Below are positions 10,757 through 22,715 of a stretch of DNA of 64,000 nucleotides, piece after piece. This DNA comes from Amborella trichopoda (taxonomy: Eukaryota; Streptophyta; Magnoliopsida; Amborellales; Amborellaceae): positions 4,035,359 to 4,099,358 of the forward strand of contig NW_006499603.1 in NCBI RefSeq assembly GCF_000471905.2. The letters run 5' to 3'. The translations under genes were made by a program, and so were the position numbers. Position 1 is the first letter of the stretch. The number at the start of each line of letters is the position of its first letter. The notes beneath the pieces were generated by a model, which searched no databases, was not told the origin of the DNA, and saw only the letters and a program-made list of their open reading frames with translations.

Positions 10757-11214
10757 CACGCCTCCCCCTCCACTGCACGCATGCCCTTGGCATTGCCTTT
10801 CATGTATGATCACCCTAGCCGGCCCGTCTACGCATACATACCACCTTCATTTCCTCCCCAGCAAGTACATCTCCAATAGTACCCTTCATAAACTCGCAAC
10901 ATTCCTTGGTGAGTCGAGCACATGCTCATGAATCCCAGGTGAGGCATTCCATACTCATCAACAGCAAGTGGGCTACCCCTTATCCATCTTCCACACAAAC
11001 GTCACCCATCATACATAGACGGTCTCATGCCATCTTCACCCAAGTGAGTCAAACCACCATCATACTCGCTATATGGCCTCCACATACCATCATCCATCAT
11101 CATCATGGTCCAAGTTATATGACCTTAAACTGTAGCGCACGTCCTAGCCGCATGACGTTAAACTACTTTGCTAGGCCCCGGAGGCATGAACTTAAACACG
11201 CCCCCACCCAAAAA
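10757..11214 (+). other. E1 3' region between arrays
   Basis: Contains GTGAGTC phrases and CCATCATCATCATGG, and two stray array units at 11,107-11,185. The same text, reversed, lies between arrays in E4 (38,140-38,480) and E6 (62,990-63,330). No gene. Confidence 0.45.
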
Positions 11215-11444
11215 CGGGCATGGAGTAAACCCGAAAGGGGAATTCCATGAGTAAAAATGACGGATGGGCATGGTCACAAAACCATGAGTAAGATTTTTTT
11301 GTAAAATAAAAACTAGGAACGGTGAAAACCAGCAAAGGGCACCATGAGCAAAAACGAAAAAAAGAAAAAAAAAAAAGAACGACAGACATGGTCATCAGGT
11401 CTTCGGCAAAAGATCCTAATAAAAAGGTGGTTGGTGAAAACCGT
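11215..11444 (+). repeat. E1 hairpin module next to the 3' LTR
   Basis: Includes CATGGT, CACAAA, ACCATG (11269-11286) and GGTGAAAACC-AGCAAAGGGCACCATG (about 11,320-11,347). It sits directly before the LTR at 11445, as the equivalent modules do in other copies. The A-rich run at 11,349-11,380 may include a polypurine tract, but the exact priming site is not clear. Confidence 0.55.
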
Positions 11445-12104
11445 TGTTTGAACATATTTTTCAGCACCTTGGGTCCCTGATGCAGAATAAAGAGGAAGTC
11501 AGTCAATAAAGCCCTGATTTACAGTGAAATTTTAGACAATCTAAAAATTGTCTCAAAATCGGCAAAAATCTTCCTAAGAAATTCAAAAGGCCACCTGCCA
11601 TGTTTCGTTGCAATCCGACATGTCTAAGGCAAGGCAAACAAAGAAACAATTTCAGAAAAATCAGCCTCTAGCACCCTGAAACGAACCCTGTAACTAGAAC
11701 CCTATTTTCGTTGCATCAAACAACTATGAGACCATCGTGAATGATGAACGGTCAAATTTCTCTCTATTTTTCTCTCTCTTCCTCTTTCTTTATCTCTCTT
11801 CTCTCAACATGCATTTCATTTTCTTGCGTGTATTTCATTTTCTTCTTTCTCCTTTTTCTCTCCTTTCTTTCCTTACTCATCCTTCGTTTTTTCCTAATCC
11901 TTCCTCTCTCTTTCTTGATCTTCTTCTCTTTATTTCCTAATTTCTTTCTTCTTTCTTTCTCCTTATTCTTTCCATTCTCTCTCTTTTCCATTCACGCACG
12001 GTGGATCCTATCATTGGGCACGAGGTCCTCCTCTGGAACACATACAGTGAGCCGGGCCATAACTCAAGTGGCAGGTTGGGCCTGTGTTTGAGTTTCTTCC
12101 TTTG

Positions 12105-12870
12105 TTATCGATGGAGGAAGCTCATCACCGTCCATGTTGTCTCTCTCCTGTCATAGACGGTGGAAGCCGATCTCTATCCATGTTTTCTCTCTCCTCAATA
12201 GAAGCCCATCGTCATCCATGTTTCTTTCTCTTCTCTCTCCTATCGTGGATAGTGAAAGCCCATCACCGTCCATGTTTTATCTCTCTTGTCATGGATGGTC
12301 GAAGCCCATCACCGTCCATGTTTTCTTTCTCCTCTTTCCTTTGTCATGGATGGCGGAAGCCCATCGCCCTCCATGTTTCTTTCTCTTCTCTCTCTTGTCA
12401 TGGACGGTGAAAGCCCATCGTCATCCATGTTTTCTCTCTCCTCTTCCCTTTGTCATAGACAGTGAAAGCCCATCGCTGTCCATATTTTTTCTCTCCTATT
12501 TCCATTCTCATGAACGGTGGAAGCCGATCGTCATCCATGTTTTCTCTCTCCCCTTTCTTTTATCATGGACGGTGGAAGTCCATCGTTGTCCATGTTTCTT
12601 ACTCTTCTCTCTCTCTTGTCATGGACAATCAAAGCCCATCACCATCCATATTTTCTCTCTCCTTTTTCCTTTATCATGGACAATGAAAGCCCATCGCTGT
12701 CCATGTTTCTTGCTCTTCTCTCCTATTATGGACAACGGAAGCCCATCACCGTCCATATTTTCTCTCTCCTCTTCCCTTTGTCATGGACAGTGGAAGCCCA
12801 TCGTCGTCCATCTTTCTTTCTCTTTTCTCTCTCTTGTCATGGATGATAGAAGCCCATCGCCATCCATGTT
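12105..12870 (+). repeat. Minisatellite in LTR leader, 15 copies of ~55 bp, each an inverted repeat
   Basis: Unit: CATGGACGGTG, GAAGCC, CATC-CCGTCCATG, then a CT-rich spacer. In the better copies the arms CATGGACGGT and ACCGTCCATG pair over 10-11 bp with a loop of about 9. Counting GAAGCCCATC-like cores gives 15 copies. A 354-codon frame across it (12134-13198) is a by-product of the repeat. Confidence 0.85.
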
Positions 12871-13200
12871 TCCCTTCTGCCTTCTCTCTCTTCTTTCTTT
12901 CTCTATCTTTCTCTCTCTTCCCTCTTCCTTCTCTCTCTTCTTCTTTCTTCTTATCCCTTCTTTCCATCTTATTTTATCTCTTCTTTTCCCTCTCTCTTGG
13001 CTTTCTTCTTCATCTTTTTTCTTGTCTTTTTCTCTCTTCTCCCTTCTTTCACTCTATTCGTCTCTTCTTCTTCTTCTCTTTTCACTCTCTCTTTTCTGTC
13101 GCCTTGCTCTTTCTTCTCCTTTCTCCTTCTCTCTTCTTTTATTTTCCCTTTTCGCTCTCTTTCTTTTCTCTCTTCTTTCTTTTTCCTCTCTCGTTTGACC
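12871..13200 (+). repeat. CT-rich low-complexity tract in LTR leader
   Basis: Nearly pure pyrimidine on +. Similar tracts follow the TATA box in the other LTRs of the window. The remaining 13,201-13,915 is LTR end sequence with two copies of CGGTCTGAGTTACCGTGCCTG (13,262 and 13,359). Confidence 0.8.
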
Positions 13201-13918
13201 AGAGGAGGTTAAGATTAATACTGTCACGGTAGTCTTGTCGTCTAGCAGTAATGCCACCTACCGGTCTGAGTTACCGTGCCTGTCTTACTACCACGACAGG
13301 CTAGCCATCGTGTCAGGCTAGTCAGTGTTGGTTATGTTGTCTATGACCATTGCAGTCGTATCGGTCTGAGTTACCGTGCCTGTCTTACTACCACGTCAGG
13401 TCAATGACCTACTGGTCCAACCACTGTCTAGCCGCTTGGTCAAATTCTCCTCTCCCCTTTATCCTATTCCATCTCTTTGTTTTCCTTTTTCTCACCCCAA
13501 TATCTATCCTCTTATTGTTCCCTTCTTCTTTTGGATGTTCACGCCTGTGTACATTTGCCCAAACACAAGGTAGGGACCCTTGGCCCACTTGTTTTGTAAA
13601 ATTAACCATGTGTGTGTGATTATAGAACATGAGAGTATAGGTCTAGGGAGGTGATTTCCAAACAGTTGTATGAATGGGGGGATTTCTTCATGATTTAAGA
13701 GGGCGCCCATGCGAGCCAGCCCGAGTAAGTCCCGGACCCTGGTGAGGTGTGTTCCGCCTCACACCAAATTCCTCACTCACCGGTTGTTGTACCTGCCCTT
13801 GCTCTTTAACAAGGTTCCCGAGAGAGTGATCTCAAGTCCCAGGTTTTCTTTGAAACTTGAGACAATTGCCGTCTAGTCATCATGATCTAGAGGGTGAGAA
13901 CGAGGCATCTAACTAGCT

Positions 13919-13937
13919 TGACGACTCCATTGGGGAC
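13919..13937 (+). other. Primer-binding site, tRNA-Arg type
   Basis: TGACGACTCCATTGGGGAC, three bases after the LTR. The E3 copy on the minus strand reads TGACGACTCCACTGGGGAC. Ogre/Tat elements are known to use a tRNA-Arg-type PBS that begins TGGCGACTC; here the third base is changed in both copies. Confidence 0.75.
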
Positions 13938-14007
13938 TTACTACCCCTTTGTTGGATCGTCCTTGTTTAACTAGTGTCTCCTTTGTTTTTTGTTTTTCTG
14001 CACACAC

Positions 14008-17000
14008 ATGGCTTCTGGGTTTCTTAACCCATTCATCCGGATCGAGGATTTTCTCATCATGGCATTCGCGAGCTTCCCTCGGGAACAAGTTCCTCGAACT
14101 TTGTTCCCAACTTTCTACTTGAGCAAAGACCCAGTGTTTAGCACCCAAGTCTTAACCTGGATAGGTGTGAGGAGGGACTTAAAGGTTGTTAACTCCCCAT
14201 CTCCTAACTCTGGTGGAACTTCCACCAAAGTGCTTTGCATCGGTAGCACGTTTGCTGCCACTCACAGCATGAACCCTGTCACTAGCAAGTGACATATCAG
14301 TCATATTGCCGAGGTATGCAGAAAGGCTGCGCAGTCTATTTCTTTAAAAGGCAAGGAAGTTGTCATTGCTCCGGCGGATCGTCATAAGGCTGCCCCCCAC
14401 ATTCTTGCACCACCTCGAGTCTCTATGCTTAGAGGCACAACACATAGAGGCGGACCTTGTGGCCTCAACCTCTCACACACACATTAAGGCTTGTGGGTCA
14501 TCGACTCGAGCCACATCTCGGGGCAACACTCGTGTTACCTTGAGTGCACGTCGTGGATCAGGCCTCCTTTGGCCGAAACCTGTGCCCATGCATCGGCATC
14601 CCACCACTCGGGGCAACGCCGATGTCGTGCTGATCTGAGTACATGGGATCAACACACACTAGCACACCCTACAAGGGGTAGGCCCTCACCTGTTCCTTTG
14701 CAGACACATGCTCAATGATCTCGTCCTCCTAAGGCCAGACCACCTGTAAGAGCCCAGGTCGACCCCTAAGTCACCCGGAATGCTACTTTTAGGGGCACAC
14801 AGGCGCCACCTTCATAAAATGCTTCTTCCTCTTGACTCAGGCATCGTTGGGAGCCAGTCTTCTCTTCCTCTACCCTTTCTCCTCTCGGTGGATGCCTCAA
14901 GACCTGGCACTCAAAGGTTTTCCCTAAGAGTACCAGCCTCAATCAGCCCCATCAGTTCGGCTATGCCTTTAGAGCCCACAAAGGAGCTCAAGGTAAAGGC
15001 CTGATGACGAACGAAGTTCTACGACTTCCAAGGCAGCAGCCCAAACTGACCCCTGTCCATGGTCCACATTCGCTGCCCCATCTTATGGACACGGCCCTCT
15101 CATGCTCTAAGAAGGCGAGACAACCTCGACCCCAGACCCAGTTCTGGAAAGAGGCCAATCTCAGTCTCAAGCTCATGCAAGACAGAGGACTGCAGTTCAT
15201 GATTCAGGGGTAGACTAGAATAATTGGGGCACTTAGCGCCAAGGGTCTCCTTCCTAAGAATCCTTTCTACCCTCATCGAATCACCGAGCCCAAAGAGGAA
15301 GTGCGAGAGTCTTGCACAATGGTGAGCGTCATATAAGACGACTCGATCACCCAGCAGCCACAGTCCGAAGACCATCGAGAACCAGTCCTTGGGCAGTCGG
15401 CATACAAGACTTCAGTTCAATCAGGGCATGCTGAGCCCTTGCTGACCGATCTGCCATGCATGACCCGCCAACCTCAGAAGCCCTCAACTGCACCTAAGCT
15501 TCACCTTTTTGGAGAAATTGTCAGCATGATGGTTGTGAATGAACCTAGTGACTCTCAGGAAGAACGCATGGACAGGGTCGAACAAATGGTGCTCGCCATG
15601 ATGGAGAAGATTGATCGCATGGAAAGCACGCCGTCCCCTGCCAATGTATCCAATCATGAGGCCAAATCCCATCATCCAGACGATGCAGCTCCAAGGAAGC
15701 CTCCTCCTCCAGCCTCATAAGACATTTTCATCCCTCACCTTATCTCACAGGTAGACATCGATGCTATGGTGACTCACAGCCTGAAGAACAGGCAAATCCT
15801 AAGAATACAAGGTGCAACGCTGTACCAAAATCCATACCCCTCTTACATTGATCAAGTTCTGTTTCCCTCAGACTACAAGAAAGGGAAGTTTCCCCTGTTC
15901 AATGGTACGACATCCCTACACTAGCACATCTCACATTTCCAGGTGGCATATCAAGAGACAACGGCTGATGTGAGACTCCTCTGTCAGTTCGTTGAAATCG
16001 ACCTTTCAGTGGTATGCTCGGGTTCGCTCAAATTCAGTACATACTTGGGAGGAAATGGAGAAATTGTTCCACCAATGCTTTTATGAGGTCGAGAGAGAAG
16101 TCCAAACCATCAAGCTTCTTACCTTAATCTAGGAGCCTGACCAACCTGTGGACCAATTAGTAGTTAGGTGGAGAGATTTAGCTGCTCGGTACCCTAATCT
16201 CATGCCTGAGAAGGACGCAGTAAAAACCTGCAAGCGAAACATGCGACCTGAAATCGCTCTACATGTTGAGGTATCCAATCCAACCTCCATGTCAGAGTTC
16301 ATATCTAATCCAGTGCGCATTGAGAGTTTGTCACGCCATCATAGCGGGTCACGACAACAATCTTCAATCTCGAGAAATAACTGGGGCAATGGTAATGCTC
16401 GAACCAGCGCTCAGGGCAATCAGCAAAAAGGAGTAATCAGTGCGGCTGTCACCATAAGTGATCCAAATAAGGCTGCCTCTCAGAATTTGGACCTTTCAAA
16501 AGGGTAAGCATAACAAAGACAATGCCTCAGGTAGGCAAGCAGCAACAATCATATAACCGAGTACCCCCACCTGCGAACCTTAATCGAGAAGATCATTAAG
16601 CCATGCATAGGAACAAGGTTTACCCTTTTGAAAATGAATGGGTTTCTGCACTACTCCGAATGTTATTGGAGCAGAACATGATCGATCTCCCTAAGACCAA
16701 GTTTCCTGATCAAGCTGAACTCGACACTCATGTGAACTATTGCGCTTATCATCGGAGGATAAACCACTCCACAGAAGAATGCTACACACTTAAGGACATC
16801 ATCGAGGCTCTGATCCATAACGGTCAAATAAAACTTGAAGAGCTCAAGAAAGAATTCGAGGCAACTGAGGCCTCCCATGCGGTGACATTACAGGAGCAAA
16901 GTGAAGGACAACACTCTTCTAATGAGCTGCCATCAGATCTGCTTCAGGCTTTGTTTGGTATGATGCTCCAACAGGGACTCATCACACCAAAGCCGGTAAG

Positions 17001-17447
17001 GCAGCCCAAACGCCATGCTCAAGGAATCAAAAATCATTGGAGTCCGTATCACCAGATAAGGGTCCACGAGATGAGCAAATGCTATGGGTTCAAAGATGTG
17101 GTGGCGAAGAAAGTCCAGATAGGTCACATTGCTTATGCTAAGCACCCACAAGCCGGTACTCCCATTCAGGAGAGTGTCTCAATACAGGACTCCTATAAGG
17201 ATGCCACTGATTCCGTTCAACCCTCGACTTCCCAACCATGGAAATTCTATCACAGGTGGATCAGACTCAAGTCATTAAAGCGAGAGGCAATTCGCCAAGC
17301 TAGGGCTGCTCACAAACTTAGCGAGACGGACCAAGCACCTCCAAAGGTGACTAAGAGGAGACGAGTCCCAAGACCTGTTTGTCAAAAGAACATTCGTCAA
17401 CCGCCAGTTGAGCAAGAATTTCTCAGGCCTCTTGCCTCATTGCCGAC
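14008..17447 (+). pseudogene. E2 gag polyprotein with two zinc-knuckle-like modules (degraded, cut by LTR)
   Basis: Structural protein that packages element RNA. The start ATG 14008 begins MASGFLNPFIR, matching MAPGLFNPFIR of E3 (start 30376, minus). Segments follow in several frames: 14360-14640, 15439-15720 (acidic coil with MDRVEQMVLAMMEKIDRME), about 15,770-16,080 (SLKNRQIL...YPSYIDQVLFP, FNGTTS), 16148-16507 (capsid tail, DQLVVRWRDLAARYPNL) and 16603-17447. The last part has CAYHRRINHSTEECYTLKDII (about 16,741-16,800) and a second copy with the first Cys replaced, SPYHQIRVHEMSKCYGFKDVV (about 17,041-17,105). The frame runs straight into the LTR at 17448. Stops and frameshifts make it non-functional. 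Protease and RT do not follow. Confidence 0.8.
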
Positions 17448-19614
17448 TGTTGGAAGGTATTTTCCATTAACAAGGGGCCCCTGCTCAATAAAGGCCTAGC
17501 AAGCAGTGGAAATTTTGATAGTCTCAAAACAGCCCCAGAGCTGGCCAAGATCTTCACGAGGTCTCCTAAGAGTCTCCTTCCTAGTTTCGTCACATTCCAA
17601 CATGTATAATGCAGTGCAAACTGAGAACCAGTTCCGGCAAAATCACCTTGAAACGGACCGCTATAACTAGAGCTACATTTTCAGCATCCCCAGGGGTCAA
17701 GTTTCAGCTCAAATGTACATTCTAGGAAGATGTTATAGGTGAAAGAGTGAAACAGGAGCAGTTGCATGCTATTCCTGTGTGGCCACCCTGTAACACTACA
17801 CCATTGAAGGGACAGTCATGACTAGTGAATTTTGATGCTCATATCGCACTCATTCTAAGTTGGATCGTGCTCCAATTTAGTGAGAATGTTCGTCTAGTCA
17901 AGACGAGCAATTCAATACGTGGCATGCCCCGTGACGATATCCGAGCGCGAAGAAAAGCTATAGAGAAGTTGCAGATCAGTGAAGAAAGTGCAAAAAATTC
18001 AGCAGCGTCATGCCTCGCTTGAGTGGCCAAATCACGCCTCTCGCGAGCCCTATTGATGCGAGACCAATTCGATTTCTAGCGTAAGGTCTCGGGCCATCTT
18101 TTACCCGAACCCCGTACATGACTAATGGTCGGATTCAAAACTTGCAAACCCTTCGTTCGGCCATGGAATCGAGCTGCGTTTGGTGCCCCATGATCGTAGC
18201 GGCATGCTCCATGTAATTCAATGAAGAAAACACAGAAAAACATCAAGGAACGAGCACACTATTGATCCAAAGTTTCAAGATCTACTCAAATTTCAAGTTT
18301 CATGATCGTTCACCAAAAACACAATCCATGGCTCGAAGTTGGTATCAAATCGATCGCTATGTCGAGCCCTACAAGTAAACAATCATCTTACAATCAACCA
18401 AGCATCAGAATGAGCCCTGATTAGCCATGCAAGATCACGCAAGTTCTAGGGCAACACATGGACTGTTATGAAATTCCACAACTTGTTAGGAAGGGGCAAA
18501 TCTGTCATTTTGGGCCGTATTTTCTAATTTCTTTTAATTCAATTTAATCTTAATTTCAATAAATTAAGGTTACTTTTGAACATCCACCCATGTTTGGGGC
18601 ACACTTCCATATATACATACCATCATTCTATGGAAAAAAGGAAACTAAGATAGATACATACACACATACAAGAGAGAGTTTTCACTTAATAGAAGTTTCT
18701 CTTTTTTACCATTGTGGTGTCACGCTTGAGAGAGAGACTGAGTGAGAGAAACTTTTGATCGGTACCTTTGGGGTTTAGTTAAACTTTCTCTCTCTTCTCT
18801 TTTTCTATTCTTCTTCTCTCTTCTCCCCTCTCTTCTCACTCTTCCTCGCCTGAGTTTCTCGCAGAAGCCGTGCACGGCAGTGGTAGTGCTGTGCATGCCT
18901 CTCCCTCAGTCTCACAGGGTGCGTATGGCGATGACAATGCCATGCACGAGTCTCCTTCCCCTTCTACTCGTCTGTTTCTTCCTTCCAGTGAGGTCTGTAG
19001 ATGATGCTGCCCATCATCGCCCATAGACATCACTTTGACATCTCGGTGAAGAGCCCAGACGGTAAGGTGTGTTGCCGCCAGCAGATGTCTCTCCCTGTCG
19101 CTCATCTAGTTGTAGAAGGCGATGCCTATCGCCGCCCGTTAGGGGTTTTGGGCAACACCTATCGCCATCCACGAGCCTCCTCCATGTGCCAAGTGCTCGT
19201 CATCATTCTCCCTGTGTCCACTCCTACCGCACAACCTGGGAGAAACTATCGCCATGTGCCTCGTCAGGAGCTAGCGCCATCCACAAGGGATGCGCTGTCT
19301 CGTTGCATTGCCCACCGCGATGCCTACTGACGTCCGGATCTCCCCTTCTCTTTGCTGTCTCATTCTTTCCTCTTCACCTGTTTCTCTTCTCACTTAACTA
19401 GGGGTAGACCTAGCCTATAACTGACGTGCTGACCTCGGTTTCGAGCAGTATTGCCGCTGTGTTGTTCCTGTGAACCATGCCCGTCTTGCTACCACTCTGA
19501 GTCGGTGGCTTTTGGTTGTCATGCTAATCTCGCATCTCCGTCAAGCAGCTAGGGGGCTTTCTTCATGATCTAAGAGGGCGCCCATGCGAGCCAGCCCGAG
19601 TAAGTCTCGAACCC
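17448..19614 (+). mobile_element. Truncated type A LTR (+), left arm of palindrome
   Basis: Starts TGTTGGAAGGTATTTTCC at the cut in E2 gag. TATA box TATATAC at 18610-18616, CT-rich leader 18,785-18,845, weak hairpin near 18,866. It ends inside the LTR (after GAGTAAGTCTCGAACCCACC), short of the CCTAACCA terminus seen at 4724, where it meets a reversed LTR. Without its right end no target duplication can be tested. Confidence 0.8.
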
Positions 19615-21776
19615 ACCTAGAAGAGGGCTTGACGGAGAGGGCAGACTAGCATGACAATTAGAAGCCACCGACTCGGAGTAGTAGCAACACGGGCATGGTT
19701 CACAGGACCAACACAGCGACAATACTACTCGAAATCGAGGTCAGTGCGTCAGTGATAGGCTAGGTCTAACCTCAGTCAAGTCAGAGGAGAAAGAGGTGAA
19801 GAGGAAAGAATGAGATGGCAAGGAGCAGGGGAGATCCAGATGTCAGTAGGCATCGCGGTGGGCAATGCAAGGAGACAGCGCATCCCTTGTGGATGGTGCT
19901 AGCTCCTGACTAGTCACATGACGATTGGTTCTCTCAGGTCATGCAATGATAGGCATGGGACACAAGGAGAATGACGGCGCGCATTGGGCACACGGGGGAG
20001 GCTTGCAGACGACAATAAGTGTTGCCCAAAACCTAGCGGCTGGTGATAGGCATCACAATCTACACGATGTGCGATAAGGAGAGACCCCTGCAGGTGGCAA
20101 TAAACCTTACCATCTGGGCCCTTCACCGTGACGTCAAAGCTTTGTATGTGGGCAGCGATGGGTAGCGCCATCCACAGACCTCACTTGAAGGAAGAAACAA
20201 ACGAGTAAAAGGGGAAGGAGACTCGTGCATGGCACTGCCATCGCCATGTGCGCCTTGTATGATCAAGGAAGAGGCATGCACGACACTGCCACTGCCGTGC
20301 ATGGTCTCTGCGAGAAACGCAGTCGAGGAAGGGGGAGAAGAGAGAGAAGAAGAAAAGAAAAAGAGGAAAGAGAGAAAGTTTACCTCAACCCTAAGGGTAC
20401 CAAGCAAAAGTTTATAGCACTCACTCTCTCTCTCTCAAGCATTACACCACAATGATGAGAATGAGAAACTTGTATTAAGTGAAAACTCTCTCTTGTGTGT
20501 CTGTATGTATCTGTCTGCTCTCCTTTTCTGCGTACAATGATAGTACGTATATATAGAAGTGTGCCCCAAACATGGATGGATGATCAAAAGTAACCATAAT
20601 TGATAGAAATGAAGATTAAATTGAAATAAAAGAAATTAGAAAATAGTGTGAAAAATGACAGATTTGACCCTTCCTAACAAGTTGTGGAATTTCAGAAGAG
20701 TCCCTATGTTGGCTTAGAACTTGCGTGATCTTACATGGCTGATCCAGGGTCGTTCTGATGCCTGGTTGATCGTAAGATGATTATTTTCTTGTAGGGCTCG
20801 TCATGGCGATCGATTTGATACCAACTTCGAGCCATGGATCGTGTTTTTCGTGCATGATCATGTGACTTTAATTTTGCGTCGATCTTGAAACTTTGAATCA
20901 ATAATGTGTTCGTTCCTTGATGTTATTCTATGTTTTCTTTGCTGAATCACACTAAGCATGCCACTACGATCATGTGGCACCAAACGCAGCTCGATTCCTT
21001 GGCCGGACAAAGATTTTGCAAGTTTGGAATTTTGTCCAGAATCAAGGATTCCAACAGTAAAATTTACAGTCTATTCATCATTTTCGTGTACAGAATCCAA
21101 CCGTTCATCATGTACGGGGTTCGGTCAGAGGTGGCCCGAGACCTTACGCTCGCAATGGAACTGGTTTCGCATTGATCGGGCTCACGATGACGTGATTTGG
21201 CAGCTCTAGCGAGGCATGACGTTGGTGAATTTCCTATACTTTTTTCACGGATCCACAAATTCTCTTTAGCTTTTCTTCATGCTCGGGTATCGTCATGGGG
21301 CGTGCCACTCATCTTGACTAGATGAATATGCTCACCAAATTTAAGCGTGATCCAACTTAGGATGAGTGAGATATGAGCATCGAAAGTCACTGGTCGTGAC
21401 TGTCCCTTCATTGGTGTAGTGTTACAGGGTGGTCACACGAGAATAGCGTGCGGCTTCTGTTATTTCATTCTTTCACCAATAAATTCTTCTTAGAATGTTT
21501 GTTTGAGCTAAAACATGACCCTTAAGGGTTTTCAACCGTGCTGGATCTAATGGTGGTGGTCCCACTATAAATTGAGATGCTAAAAATGTAGCTCTAGTTA
21601 TAGGGGTCCGTTTCAGGGTGTTAGAGGACGATTCAGCCAAAACTATTTCTCAGTCTGCACTGCCGCATGAAGATCTTCACCACTTTTGGGGCTGTTCTGA
21701 GACTGTCAGAATTTCTACTACTTTCTAGGCCTTTATTGAGCGAGGGCCCCATGTTGATGAAAAATACGTTCCAACA
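19615..21776 (-). mobile_element. 3' LTR of E3 (type A, minus), truncated at its inner end
   Basis: Reverse complement of a type A LTR: its TG end is at 21776 (CCAACA) and it runs leftward to the junction at about 19,615. It matches the E3 5' LTR (30467-32440) throughout, for example GGAGATCC-GA-(T/A)TCAGTA-GCATCGCGG and the U3 end. TATA (minus) near 20549-20556. The LTR terminal part is missing at the junction. Confidence 0.8.
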
Positions 21777-22211
21777 ACATGCCCCGCCGAATGTTGTGCT
21801 TCGAGAGAATCGAGATATGCAATCATTCAGGAAGTTTGAGGAATCTTGTCGAAGTCCTCACCCTTAAGGGACTATCCATGGGTCTGGAGCATGAGGCCTT
21901 TGTTAGGACTTCCTCGTATAGAACCAAGCCTTTTTTGAAGGCCAAATGCTACGAAAATTCGATTGGCTTTGTTTGCTTTTGATGCTCAAGGTATCTCCTA
22001 TAGGTCAAACTAGCGCGGTCCAGTCAGGGCTTCTGACCCAACGTGAAAGTCTGGTCCCATGTAGGCTAGGGGGTTTGGCGAAAACTACCCTGAAGCTTAT
22101 GGCAGGTTAAACCCTGGCTTCGTCAATTTCTTGCCTTCGTGATGGTTCCTATAATTTCTGGAGGGATCTTTTGGTCATCATCCTCACCTTCAAGAACTCT
22201 TGTTGTTGTTA

Positions 22212-22397
22212 AACTGGGGAGATCTTATGCGACTCTCACTCCCTGATGAGCCATGAAACTGGGGACATCTTATGAGGCTCTCACTTCCTAATGAGCCATA
22301 AAACCGGGGAGATCTTATGATGCTGTCACTCCTTGATGAACCTTGAAACCAAGGAGGTCTTATGTGGCTCTCACTTCCTGATGAGCCATTGTAACTG
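22212..22397. repeat. Tandem repeat, 4 copies of ~45-48 bp
   Basis: Unit AAACTGGGGAGATCTTATG then CTCTCACT-CCTGATGAGCCAT. Copies differ by a few bases. Found only in E3 within this window. Confidence 0.8.
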
Positions 22398-22580
22398 GAG
22401 TGTCAGCTGGGGCTGTGAAAGTGCGTCAACCTGCCGTGTCGGTCGAAGCGCGCTTGCACAGGTTTTCACTTCGACAGGGGAAGTAGCTTCTTGAAGATGG
22501 TTTTCGCCAACTTCTGTTATTTCTGGGTTTTTTTACCCATGACCTTGTGGTCATGTCAACCCTTTTCATCCATTTTTGCT

Positions 22581-22715
22581 CATGGTGCCCTTTTGGGGTT
22601 TTCACCATGTCTGGGTTTTCTTTTCCATGGAACTCTCTTACTCATGGTTTCATGACCATGCTCCTTCGTCATTTTTACTCATGGAGTTCCCTTGTCTAGG
22701 TGTACACCATGCCCA
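22581..22715 (-). repeat. E3 hairpin module
   Basis: CATGGTG (22581-22587) pairs with CACCATG (22603-22609); next ACTCATGGTTTCATGACCATG forms a second hairpin; then CATGGAGTTCCC...GTACACCATG. Same order as in E4 and E6. Confidence 0.65.

Larger units (their letters stand above)
11445..13915 (+). mobile_element. LTR, type B (starts TGTTTGAACATATTTTTCAG)
   Basis: Starts TGTTTGAACATATTTTTC, like the reverse LTRs ending at 36825 and 61779. A PBS follows three bases after its end, so it acts as a 5' LTR for E2; it also stands at the end of the E1 3' region, so it may be shared by two elements in tandem. U3 is about 11,445-11,750; the text then jumps to a CT-rich leader, so the TATA region seems deleted. 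It holds a hairpin-unit array (12,105-12,870). The terminal CA has mutated (CTAACTAG in place of CTAATCA). Confidence 0.75.
17448..21776. repeat. Large inverted repeat: two LTRs head to head
   Basis: Arms of about 2.1 kb; innermost pairing seen is CCGTCAAG (19538-19545) with CTTGACGG (19628-19635), leaving an ~82-bp spacer. Arms are diverged (many substitutions), so this is old DNA and not a recent duplication. The join is between ACCCACC and the AGAAGAGGGC of the reversed copy. Confidence 0.8.

Noticed and set aside
12105..12870. Regularly spaced repeats that could suggest a CRISPR array
   Set aside because: The spacers are similar to each other (CT-rich), repeats are imperfect, and the site is inside a plant LTR.
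12134..13198. 354-codon open frame, the longest in the window
   Set aside because: It is the translation of the ~55-bp minisatellite and CT-rich tract; composition is Ser/Leu/Phe repeat and two other frames are open as well. No domain.
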